From Gordonia phthalatica (lineage in GTDB: Bacteria > Actinomycetota > Actinomycetes > Mycobacteriales > Mycobacteriaceae): DNA of 64,000 nucleotides. Made by a program: the position numbers and the translations under genes. Shown in pieces: positions 50,991-58,728 of the stretch (positions within the stretch are counted from its first letter, which is position 1; every line of letters begins with the position of its first letter). Under the pieces are notes generated by a model that saw only the letters and a program-made list of their open reading frames with translations, made no database searches and had not been told where the DNA came from. The DNA lies in NCBI RefSeq assembly GCF_001305675.1, contig NZ_CP011853.1, positions 4,154,001 through 4,218,000 of the forward strand. The letters are read 5' to 3'.

Positions 50991-51209
50991 GCGTGCACCG
51001 GCCGCCGCACCAGCGGAATCACGGCCGTCGACCGCGGATGGCCGAACCATGTGCCGGTGACCGGCAGCGACCTGTCCGCGGAGTCGTGGTCCATGACCGA
51101 ACAGGTCCGAACCATCGCCCGCGATCGGATCCGCGGGCACGCGGGCGGCACCGACGCGACGACGCTCCGTGGCGTCCGCATCTGGATCCGAGATTTCCTC
51201 GACCTCTGA
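50991..51209 (+). pseudogene. MazF/PemK-type toxin remnant
   Basis: A 72-codon open stretch directly after an in-frame TGA (50988-50990) encodes the C-terminal part of a PemK/MazF toxin: TSGITAVDRGWPNHVPVTG, SWSMTEQVRTIARDRI and the terminal helix LRGVRIWIRDFLDL. The N-terminal beta-barrel strands are missing, there is no plausible start, and no antitoxin gene is beside it. It is a decayed fragment. Confidence 0.65.
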
Positions 51210-51219
51210 CCGTCACCCG

Positions 51220-51238
51220 CTCGCACTACCAACGCGTA
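51220..51238 (+). repeat. 19-bp dispersed repeat, copy 2
   Basis: CTCGCACTACCAACGCGTA, identical to the minus strand at 11312-11330, about 40 kb away. It sits 10 bp after the toxin remnant. Confidence 0.7.
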
Positions 51239-51305
51239 CGACGGCCTGACACCCTCGAATGTCCGATTCTCGGCGCCTATGGGTGGTGGCTGTGCGAGAA
51301 ACACG

Positions 51306-51339
51306 TCGGCCCCTCCTCCCGAGCGGGAGAAGGGGCCGA
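51306..51339 (-). terminator. Terminator after pntB
   Basis: TCGGCCCCT and CTCCC pair with GGGAG and AGGGGCCGA around a 4-nt loop (one bulge pair), ending 12 bp from the pntB stop on the minus strand. Confidence 0.75.
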
Positions 51340-51350
51340 TGTGCGGAGAA

Positions 51351-52799
51351 CTACAGCGCGGCGATGATGTCCTCGACACGGTCCTTCGCGTCACCGAACA
51401 GCATCTGCGTGTTGTCGCGGAAGAACAGCGGGTTCTGGACGCCGGCGTAACCGGCGGCCATCGAACGCTTGAAGACGATGACGTCCTTGGCGTTCCAGAC
51501 CTCGAGCACCGGCATGCCTGCGATCGGGGAGCCCGGATCCTCGGCGGCGGCCGGGTTCACCGTGTCGTTGGCACCGATGACCAGGACGACGTCGGTGTTC
51601 TCGAAGTCGTCGTTGATCTCGTCGAGCTCCAGCACGATGTCGTACGGCAGCTTGGCCTCGGCCAGCAGCACGTTCATGTGACCGGGCAGACGACCGGCGA
51701 CCGGGTGGATGCCGAACCGGACGTCGATGCCCTTGGCGCGCAGCTTCGAGGTCAGGTCGGCCACCGGGTACTGCGCCTGGGCGACGGCCATGCCGTAGCC
51801 CGGCGTGATGACGACGCTCTTGGCGCTCGACAGCAGCTCGGCTGCGGCGTCGGCCTGGATCTCGCGATGCTCGCCGTAGTCGGTGTCGTCCGACTTCGGG
51901 GCCTCGATGCCGAAGCCGCCGGCGATGACGGAGATGAACGAGCGGTTCATCGCCTTGCACATGATGTACGACAGGTAGGCACCCGAGGAGCCGACCAGTG
52001 CACCGGTGACGATCAGGAGATCGTTGTTGAGCAGGAAGCCCGACGCGGCCGCGGCCCAACCGGAGTACGAGTTCAGCATCGAGATGACGACCGGCATGTC
52101 GCCGCCGCCGATCGATGCGACCAGGTGCCAGCCGAGGAACAGCGCGAGCGCGGTGATGACGGCCAGCAGGATGAAGCCGGTGGTGTCGTCCTTGGCGTCG
52201 CGGGCGACGTAGATGCCCGTGAGGACCGCGAAGACGACCAGCGAGCCGACGTTGATGAAGTTCTTGCCCGGCAGCATCAGCGGCGCGGACTTCATCTTGG
52301 CCGACAGCTTCAGGTTGGCGACGATCGAACCGGTGAGGGTCACGGCGCCGATGAAGATGCCGATCGCGACCTCGGCCGAGTGGATGCCGATGAGGGCACC
52401 GCGGTCGGCGTCGGCGACGCCTTCGAGGTGCGCACCCTGGATGGCGCCGTTCCAGCCGATCAGGACGGCGGCGAGGCCGACGAACGAGTGCAGCAGGGCG
52501 ATGAGCTCGGGCATGCCGGTCATCTCGACGATCTTGGCCTGCCACAGACCGATGAGCGCACCGACGAGCATGGCGCCGAAGAGCAGCACCAGCGGCAGCC
52601 ACTTCAGGTCGATCTCATCGAGGTCGAAGATCTTCTCGACGACCAGCGCGATGGTGGCGATCAGGGCGAACGCCATGCCGACGATGCCGTAGGTGAGTCC
52701 GCTCTTGGCCGACTCGTGCTTCGACAGTCCCGCGAGGGAGAGGACGAAGAGCAGTGACGCGATGACGTAGGTCGCGATGGAGACTGCAGTGATGGTCAT
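51351..52799 (-). CDS. pntB: NAD(P) transhydrogenase subunit beta
   Basis: 482 residues from ATG 52799. About nine TM helices form the proton channel (domain II), followed by the NADP(H)-binding domain III (VVITPGYGMAVAQAQYPV, GIHPVAGRLPGHMNVLLAEA, VLVIGANDTVNPAA). It couples proton entry to NADPH formation from NADH. It starts 4 bp after pntA. A hairpin terminator follows. Confidence 0.95.
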   Translation of the reverse strand: MTITAVSIATYVIASLLFVLSLAGLSKHESAKSGLTYGIVGMAFALIATIALVVEKIFDLDEIDLKWLPLVLLFGAMLVGALIGLWQAKIVEMTGMPELIALLHSFVGLAAVLIGWNGAIQGAHLEGVADADRGALIGIHSAEVAIGIFIGAVTLTGSIVANLKLSAKMKSAPLMLPGKNFINVGSLVVFAVLTGIYVARDAKDDTTGFILLAVITALALFLGWHLVASIGGGDMPVVISMLNSYSGWAAAASGFLLNNDLLIVTGALVGSSGAYLSYIMCKAMNRSFISVIAGGFGIEAPKSDDTDYGEHREIQADAAAELLSSAKSVVITPGYGMAVAQAQYPVADLTSKLRAKGIDVRFGIHPVAGRLPGHMNVLLAEAKLPYDIVLELDEINDDFENTDVVLVIGANDTVNPAAAEDPGSPIAGMPVLEVWNAKDVIVFKRSMAAGYAGVQNPLFFRDNTQMLFGDAKDRVEDIIAAL

Positions 52800-52803
52800 T
52801 GGG

Positions 52804-54333
52804 TCACGCCCCCTTACTGAACATGGCGAGCATGCGGCGCGTGACCGCGAAACCACCGAAGACGTTGATGGAGGCCACCAGGATCGCGATCGTCGCCAGG
52901 ACCATGACGGTCACGTTGTTCGTCGCGAGCTGCAGCAGCGCACCGACGATGACGACGCCCGAGATCGCATTGGTCACCGACATCAGCGGCGTGTGCAGCG
53001 CGTGCGCCACATTGCCGATCACGTAGTAACCGATGACGATCGCCAGCATCAGCACGGTGAAGTGCTCGGGCAGCGGCGCGGGCGCAAAGGCCACGACCAC
53101 ACCGAACAGGATGATGCCGATCAGAGCCAGGCCGACCTTCTTGGCCGGCGACATCGGCTCCTTCGGCTCCGCGACCGGCACCTCGACGGCGGCGGCCTTC
53201 GGAGCTGCGGACACCTGCACGGGCGGCGGCGGCCACATGCCCTCGCCGTCCCGGGTCACGGTGATGCCGCGCTGGACGATGTCGTCCATGTCGAGCGTCA
53301 GCTCGCCGTTCTTCTCCGGCGTCAGCAGCTTCAACAGGTTGACGATGTTGGTGCCGTACAGCTGCGAGGTCTGCGCGGCCAGACGACCGGCCAGGTCGGT
53401 GTAGCCGAGGATGGTCACACCGTTCTCGGTGACGACCTTCTCGTCGGCGACGGCGCCTGCGGCGTTGCCGCCGCTGGAGGCCGCCATGTCGACGATGACC
53501 GAACCGTGCTTCATGGCGGCGACAGTCTCCGCGGAGATCAGTCGCGGTGCCGGACGGCCCGGGATCTGCGCGGTCGTGATGACGATGTCGGCGCCTCGAG
53601 CCTCCTCGTCGTACATCGACGCCGTCGCAGCCTCCTGCTCGGCCGTCATCTCCTTGGCGTAGCCGTCTTCGGACTTCTCCGCCTCGAAATCGACCTGGAC
53701 GAACTCGGCGCCCATCGACTGGACCTGCTCGGCCACCTCGGGACGCACGTCGAAGGCGCGGACGACCGCACCCATCGCCGATGCGGCGCCGATGGCGGCC
53801 AGACCGGCCACGCCGGCACCGACCACGAACACGCGGGCCGGCGGGATCTTGCCCGCGGCGGTCACCTGTCCGGTGAACATCCGGCCGAACTCGTGCGCAG
53901 CCTCGACGACGGCGCGGTAGCCGGCGACGTTGGCCATCGACGACAGCACGTCCATCGACTGGGCGCGCGAGATACGCGGCACCGCGTCCATGGCCAGCGC
54001 CGTGACGCCCGCGTTCTGCAGCTTCTCGAGCAGCTCGGGGTTGCGCCCCGGAGCCATCATCGAGATCAGCACGGCGCCGCGGCGCAGACGCGCGATCTCC
54101 TCGTCGGTCGGTGCATTCACCTTCACGACGATGTCGGCGCCCCACACCTCCTCGACCGTGCCGATTCGCGTGCCCGCATCGCTGAACGCCTTGTCGGGCT
54201 GTTCGGCGAGCTCGCCTGCACCGGCCTGGACGATGACGTCGTAGCCGAGCGTTTGTAGTTGTGCGACCGTCTTGCCGGTCGCGGCGACGAGAGTCTCGCC
54301 TGCCTTGGATTCCCGGGGGATGCCGATCAGCAT
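52804..54333 (-). CDS. pntA: NAD(P) transhydrogenase subunit alpha
   Basis: 509 residues: NAD(H)-binding domain I (MLIGIPRES, VFVVGAGVAGLAAIGAASAMGA near 170, RDGEGMWPPPP) and, in the same chain, the four TM helices of domain II (~415-505). This is the E. coli-type fused alpha subunit rather than the split PntAa/PntAb. Operon with pntB. Confidence 0.95.
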   Translation of the reverse strand: MLIGIPRESKAGETLVAATGKTVAQLQTLGYDVIVQAGAGELAEQPDKAFSDAGTRIGTVEEVWGADIVVKVNAPTDEEIARLRRGAVLISMMAPGRNPELLEKLQNAGVTALAMDAVPRISRAQSMDVLSSMANVAGYRAVVEAAHEFGRMFTGQVTAAGKIPPARVFVVGAGVAGLAAIGAASAMGAVVRAFDVRPEVAEQVQSMGAEFVQVDFEAEKSEDGYAKEMTAEQEAATASMYDEEARGADIVITTAQIPGRPAPRLISAETVAAMKHGSVIVDMAASSGGNAAGAVADEKVVTENGVTILGYTDLAGRLAAQTSQLYGTNIVNLLKLLTPEKNGELTLDMDDIVQRGITVTRDGEGMWPPPPVQVSAAPKAAAVEVPVAEPKEPMSPAKKVGLALIGIILFGVVVAFAPAPLPEHFTVLMLAIVIGYYVIGNVAHALHTPLMSVTNAISGVVIVGALLQLATNNVTVMVLATIAILVASINVFGGFAVTRRMLAMFSKGA

Positions 54334-54584
54334 GTCACTGCCTCTCCCACACTCATTGCCTCACCTTGTCTCACAGAACGCGGCACACAAGGATTCGACA
54401 ACGCGCTGAAGGACACCAGGGCAGAACCCGCCGGGATGTACGGGCGTCATGCCTGAGGCCGGCCAGTGCTTCATCGAACTCGCGCGACACGCCGCAGGAG
54501 TCATTAGACCTAGCCTGCTGATGGAAAACGTGGCATGAACTTAGCACGCGGCACCATGCACCCCCGGTGTCGGTTAGCTAGGTC

Positions 54585-54602
54585 ACTTACTCTGGAGTAA
54601 GT
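54585..54602. promoter_or_regulatory. Palindrome ACTTACTC-TG-GAGTAAGT
   Basis: Perfect 8-bp arms 6 bp downstream of the FAD dehydrogenase stop (minus strand), in the 274-bp gap before pntA. It may be a small terminator hairpin or an operator for pntAB, which starts 252 bp away. The rest of the gap holds no gene. Confidence 0.45.
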
Positions 54603-54607
54603 CGGTT

Positions 54608-56071
54608 CTAACCCTTGACAACCTGAGCAGCGTGACGGCCCGCGCGTCGTCCGAAGTATGACCCCTCGCCCAGCTGCGTGCCGCTGGAATAGCCTTTTCC
54701 GTCCTGCGCGAGGTTCGCCGCGCAGGCTCCCGCGGCATACAGGCCGGGCACCGGCGAGCCGTCTTCGGCGAGGACTTCACCGTCGACCGAGGTCGCCATG
54801 CCACCGACCGTAAAGCCTGCGTAGAGGGCTTTTCCGAGGGTCATGTCGAAGGCCGCCCACGGGCCTGTGTCCTGCGGGGCGAGGAAGTCGGCGCTCTTGT
54901 GGAAGTCGGGGTCCTCCCCCTTGGCCGCGTACTCGTTGTAACGGTCGAGGGTCGCGGCCAGCGCGGCCCGATCCAGACCGAGTCCGTCGGCCATCTCCTC
55001 GACCGTCTCCCAACCGTCGATGAACGGCGCCAACGGAAATTCCGGACGCTGCATGTGGGCTTCGTCGACGATCAGATACGCGGCGTGATCGGTCTGGTCC
55101 ATCACGAATCCCGACGTGCGGGAGTGATAAGAATCCTCCGCGACGAACCGCTTCGCCTCCTTGTTGACCACCAATCCGGTGAGGAGAATCGACGGCGGAT
55201 ACACCGGCGCGGTGATGAACGCTTGATCCATGTGCTTCAGCTCCGCCCCGACGGAGGCGCCCAATCGGATGCCGAGGCCGTCGTCGAAGGTGTTGCCGAG
55301 AGTGAAGGGCTTCTCGGCGAGCTGCGGCACCCACCGGGCGACCATGTCGGGATTCATCACGAAGCCGCCCGCCGCGATCACGACCGACGACGCCTTGATG
55401 AACCCGTCCTCGGGGCCGTCCTTCCAGTAGACGCCCGCGACGGCGCCCGCGTCATCGACGACAAGCCGGCGCGCTCCTGTCTCGTACCGGATCTCGACGC
55501 CGAGGTCGGCGAGCCGTTTGACGAGCAGCTCGATGACCATGCCCGCGCCGCCCGTGTCGCCGGGGACGGGCACCTTGTGTCCGCGGGGTGCCGGAACGGC
55601 CTGTTCACAGAACGGCCACACCTTCTCATTGCCGGTGTACATCAGCCCCTGCGTCTGCGGCTGGATGACGGCCTTCTCCGGGTAGTAGGAGCGCTCGAAC
55701 TGGAAGCCGAGACCTTCGAGCCAATTGAAATGGTCGACGCTGTCGTCGCAGTAGGCCTTGATCTTCTCCGGCTCGGGTTCCAGCGAGACCGCCGTGAGGT
55801 ACTTGGCCATCTCCTCGGGGCTGTCGTCGTGGCCCGTCGCCTTCTGCACCGCGGTCCCGCCGCCCAGATAGAAGTGGCCGCCGGCCATGCACGTGGTGGC
55901 GCCCGCCGCAGCGGAGCGTTCCAGGACGAGGACGGAGGCACCGGCCGCAGCGGCTTCGGCGGCGGCGCAGCAACCACCGATCCCGGCGCCGATCACGAGC
56001 ACGTCGACGGTGTCGCTGTAGCCGGTGACGTCGGAGGCGTTGACGATGTCGGGGAGATCGAGTCCACTCAT
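54608..56071 (-). CDS. FAD-binding dehydrogenase, 3-ketosteroid-delta1-dehydrogenase-like
   Basis: 487 residues. FAD site DVLVIGAGIGGCCAAAEAAAAGASVLVLER (~24-53) and a C-terminal FAD-closing segment SPVPGLYAAGACAANLAQDGKGYSSGTQLGEGSYFGRRAG. This is the succinate-dehydrogenase/fumarate-reductase flavoprotein superfamily that includes KstD and Rv0785-type proteins. A perfect KstR-type palindrome 22 bp upstream strongly suggests steroid-regulated expression. The substrate could be a 3-ketosteroid or a degradation intermediate; the KstD catalytic tyrosines were not individually checked. Confidence 0.82.
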   Translation of the reverse strand: MSGLDLPDIVNASDVTGYSDTVDVLVIGAGIGGCCAAAEAAAAGASVLVLERSAAAGATTCMAGGHFYLGGGTAVQKATGHDDSPEEMAKYLTAVSLEPEPEKIKAYCDDSVDHFNWLEGLGFQFERSYYPEKAVIQPQTQGLMYTGNEKVWPFCEQAVPAPRGHKVPVPGDTGGAGMVIELLVKRLADLGVEIRYETGARRLVVDDAGAVAGVYWKDGPEDGFIKASSVVIAAGGFVMNPDMVARWVPQLAEKPFTLGNTFDDGLGIRLGASVGAELKHMDQAFITAPVYPPSILLTGLVVNKEAKRFVAEDSYHSRTSGFVMDQTDHAAYLIVDEAHMQRPEFPLAPFIDGWETVEEMADGLGLDRAALAATLDRYNEYAAKGEDPDFHKSADFLAPQDTGPWAAFDMTLGKALYAGFTVGGMATSVDGEVLAEDGSPVPGLYAAGACAANLAQDGKGYSSGTQLGEGSYFGRRAGRHAAQVVKG

Positions 56072-56093
56072 GCCGACCAGCGTAGACCAGAAC

Positions 56094-56107
56094 TAGAACG
56101 TGTTCTA
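56094..56107. promoter_or_regulatory. KstR-type operator palindrome
   Basis: TAGAACGTGTTCTA, extendable by one pair to CTAGAACGTGTTCTAG; it fits TnnAACnnGTTnnA and lies 22 bp upstream of the FAD dehydrogenase start. Confidence 0.8.
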
Positions 56108-56210
56108 GGAACTGAAGTGCAGCGGACCGGCGCACCGACGCCTTCAACTCGAGATTTATTACTTATGAGTCCAGTCCGATTCGTTGACTAACTTTTTATA
56201 TTTATGAATA

Positions 56211-57872
56211 ATGGCAATCGTGGACACAGCCGACCTCATCCGTTCAGGCGAGAGCTTGGCCGTAGAGTTCAAGCGGGACATCACCGACAAGGAGCTTGCG
56301 AAAGCTGTCGCATGCCTGGCCAACGGTAAGGGTGGCACACTACTGATCGGCGTCGATGACGACGGAACCCTGGTCGGCGCAAAACCTCGCCATCCTGGTG
56401 AAACTGACCCGAACCGCGTAGCGGCATACATACAGGCCGCCACGGAGCCTGCACTCGCAGTCGCAGTCCGAATCGACATGGTCGACGGGTTCTCCATCAT
56501 CCGCATCGACGTACCTGTCGCCGATCCCGGCCCCATAGGCACGAAGCTCGGAGTGTTCACGCGGCGAACACTCGACCCCACGGGGCGTCCCGCATGTGTT
56601 CCGATGACCCCTCACGAAATCGTCAGCATGGGCATGCTGAGCCGCGGCCAGGATTTCGCGGGCTCGATCGCACTCGGAGCGACTGAACTCGACCTCGACC
56701 CGAACGAGTTCGACCGGTTTCGACGGTTCGCTGCGATCGCCGGCGACAGCATCGCCAACCTCACCGACAACGACATCCTGAGAGCACTCGGCTTGGTGCC
56801 GCTGACAGCGCCGATCAGCCTGGGTGCCATCCTCCTGTTCGGTACCGGCGAGGCGATATCGCGATGGATCCCCAACGCCGAATGCCTCTTTCAAGACCTT
56901 CGGGTCGGCATCGACACCGCAAACGTACGTATCGTCGAACCTCTACTGAAAGCGGCGGAACACATCCAAGCCCTCATCGACGAGCGGAACACCATCACCG
57001 AGCTGACTGTCGGCATTCATCGTGTGGAGATCCCACTGATCCCGTCAGTAACCCGTCGCGAAGCCATTGCCAACGCCCTCGTCCATCGTGATTACGCATC
57101 ACTCGGGCCGATCACTGTTCAGATCACCGACAGCGAGTTCGTTGTCTCCAGCCCAGGAAGCTTTCCGCCAGGTGTCACAGCCACCAACATCCTTGACCAG
57201 TCCCGCCCTCGCAGCCCGATTCTCGCGGCCGCTCTGAAACGAGCAGGTGTGGTCGAGCGTCGAGGAAAGGGGGTCAACGACATGTTCGAGCAACAACTGC
57301 GGGCCGGCCGCAGCGCCCCCGACTATGCCCGAAGTACCGACGCAGGCGTCATCGTCTCCGTACCACTCGGAAATGCTGACCTCGATCTCGTCCGCTTTCT
57401 CCTCACTTGGGAAGATGATCAACAGCACCCGCTCAACCTGGACGAACTCCGGATCGTCCATGAAGTCAAGTCCTCCGGCTCTGCGACCAGCACCGAGGTC
57501 ACCGAAGCGCTCAACGCGCCGAGCGTGGCCACCAAGACCAATCTTGGACGATTGGTTGAGAAAGGAATCCTGGAGTCACGAGGAACGGGTCGGAGTCGGA
57601 AGTACCACCTGACAGCAAGGTTCTACGACCTGGCCCAGGACCGAAACGCCTACGTTCGCGTCAAGGGTGCAGACCCGCTTCAGCAGGAGCGGATGATCCT
57701 CGATTATGTGAGCGCCTACAGTTCAATCTCGCGCGCCCAAGCTGCTGAGCTCTGCCAGATCACACCGCCGCAGGCGAGCCGAATACTCAAACAGCTCGCC
57801 ACCGACGGGCGTCTCGCACTGCGAGGTGAACGGCGCGGCGCTCACTACGTTCTACCCGGCACGCCGCAATAG
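56211..57872 (+). CDS. AlbA_2/Schlafen-like ATP-binding transcriptional regulator
   Basis: 553 residues. The N-terminal AlbA_2 (Schlafen-type) domain spans ~8-120 (ESLAVEFKRDITDKELAKAVACLANGKGGTLLIGVDDDGTLVG). A GHKL-like ATP-binding region follows at ~275-360 (RREAIANALVHRDYASLGPITVQITDSEFVVSSPGSFP, RRGKGVNDMFEQQ). Two winged-helix regions are at the C-terminus (~415-470 and ~505-548). The gene is less GC-rich than neighbours and has an AT-rich leader, signs of transfer. Such proteins occur in genomic islands; role unknown, possibly defence or regulation. Confidence 0.8.
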   Translation: MAIVDTADLIRSGESLAVEFKRDITDKELAKAVACLANGKGGTLLIGVDDDGTLVGAKPRHPGETDPNRVAAYIQAATEPALAVAVRIDMVDGFSIIRIDVPVADPGPIGTKLGVFTRRTLDPTGRPACVPMTPHEIVSMGMLSRGQDFAGSIALGATELDLDPNEFDRFRRFAAIAGDSIANLTDNDILRALGLVPLTAPISLGAILLFGTGEAISRWIPNAECLFQDLRVGIDTANVRIVEPLLKAAEHIQALIDERNTITELTVGIHRVEIPLIPSVTRREAIANALVHRDYASLGPITVQITDSEFVVSSPGSFPPGVTATNILDQSRPRSPILAAALKRAGVVERRGKGVNDMFEQQLRAGRSAPDYARSTDAGVIVSVPLGNADLDLVRFLLTWEDDQQHPLNLDELRIVHEVKSSGSATSTEVTEALNAPSVATKTNLGRLVEKGILESRGTGRSRKYHLTARFYDLAQDRNAYVRVKGADPLQQERMILDYVSAYSSISRAQAAELCQITPPQASRILKQLATDGRLALRGERRGAHYVLPGTPQ

Positions 57873-57881
57873 GACGACTAA

Positions 57882-57912
57882 CGGCCCGCCGGAGTCAGAC
57901 TCCGACGGGCCG
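57882..57912. terminator. Bidirectional hairpin
   Basis: CGGCCCGCCGGAGT (57882-57895) pairs with ACTCCGACGGGCCG (57899-57912), one mismatch, between convergent AlbA_2 and ferritin genes. Confidence 0.75.
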
Positions 57913-57930
57913 CTTCTCGAGCTTCGACGA

Positions 57931-58425
57931 TCAGGCGGGAACCGCAGCCAGCTCGGCGTCCATGCGCAGCAGGCCGGGCCCGTCCTCGTTGACCATCCTC
58001 AGGCGGCCGACCACCTCGCCGACGTTCGCCTCTTCCTCGACCTGCTCGGTGACGAACCAGTCGAGGGTCGGGCGCGACTCGATGTCGCCCTGCGCCTGCG
58101 CCGCGAGGTACAGGTTGCGGATCGACAGCGAGATCTCACGCTCAGCGTCGAGTGCGAACTCGAACAGTTCGGTGACGGTGTCGGCCTTGATCGACGGAAC
58201 CGCGATGTCGCCGATCACCGGGCGGTTGTCGCGAGCGACCAGGTGGTCGATCAGACGGTCGGCGTGGGTCAGCTCCTCGGCCGAGTGCGCCCGCATCCAC
58301 GAGGCCATTCCGGGAAGGTCACGCAATTCCAGTTCGACGGCCAGCTGGCGGTACAGCATCGCGGAACTGAATTCGCGGGTGATCTGCTTGCCGAATTCGA
58401 CTTCGAGGTCTTCGTTCATCTTCAT
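57931..58425 (-). CDS. Ferritin (BfrB-like iron-storage protein)
   Basis: 164 residues from ATG 58425, with GGGGAG 8 nt upstream. Four-helix ferritin fold with ferroxidase-centre residues (Glu in EFGKQITREFSSAML, HSAEELTHADRL, and EQVEEEANVGEV). The family is closer to non-haem BfrB/Ftn than to haem bacterioferritin; no equivalent of the Met52 haem ligand was identified. Iron storage and detoxification. An IdeR-like box ~110 bp upstream matches the IdeR-activated bfrB arrangement in M. tuberculosis. Confidence 0.9.
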   Translation of the reverse strand: MKMNEDLEVEFGKQITREFSSAMLYRQLAVELELRDLPGMASWMRAHSAEELTHADRLIDHLVARDNRPVIGDIAVPSIKADTVTELFEFALDAEREISLSIRNLYLAAQAQGDIESRPTLDWFVTEQVEEEANVGEVVGRLRMVNEDGPGLLRMDAELAAVPA

Positions 58426-58534
58426 TGTTTCGCTCCCCTGGGTAAGAATCATCGGCGATCGCTTCGCCGTCATGACTCCACGGTAGGCATTCGAAACAGT
58501 TCTGACCAGCAAGGAAAGGGTCACCACAATAGAA

Positions 58535-58553
58535 TTAGGTTGGGTGCGCCTAA
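58535..58553. promoter_or_regulatory. IdeR/DtxR-like iron box upstream of ferritin
   Basis: TTAGGTTGGGTGCGCCTAA matches 14 of 19 positions of TTAGGTTAGGCTAACCTAA with both outer half-sites intact. It lies 110 bp upstream of the ferritin start, a distance compatible with activation. Confidence 0.7.
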
Positions 58554-58682
58554 GTTATGGAGACCTTTGTCGATGAGCTCCGTCACCATCTGAAACTCGA
58601 ATTTTTCGGATGATGCGTGTCGCTATTCTTCTCATCAGTGCGCTGCCTCACCGGAATGGATCCGACAGCACCTGAAAGCCGT

Positions 58683-58716
58683 CTCGGCCCCGACAGTCGG
58701 AACTGCCGGGGCCGAG
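58683..58716 (-). terminator. Terminator after copA
   Basis: CTCGGCCCCG-A-CAGT pairs with ACTG-C-CGGGGCCGAG around CGGA; 12 bp after the copA stop on the minus strand. Confidence 0.75.
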
Positions 58717-58728
58717 GATTCACTCCGA

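Noticed and set aside
54334..54607. Small plus-strand frames between pntA and the FAD dehydrogenase gene
   Set aside because: Short frames of 65-86 codons have no ribosome site and overlap pntA; the gap is better explained as leader and promoter.
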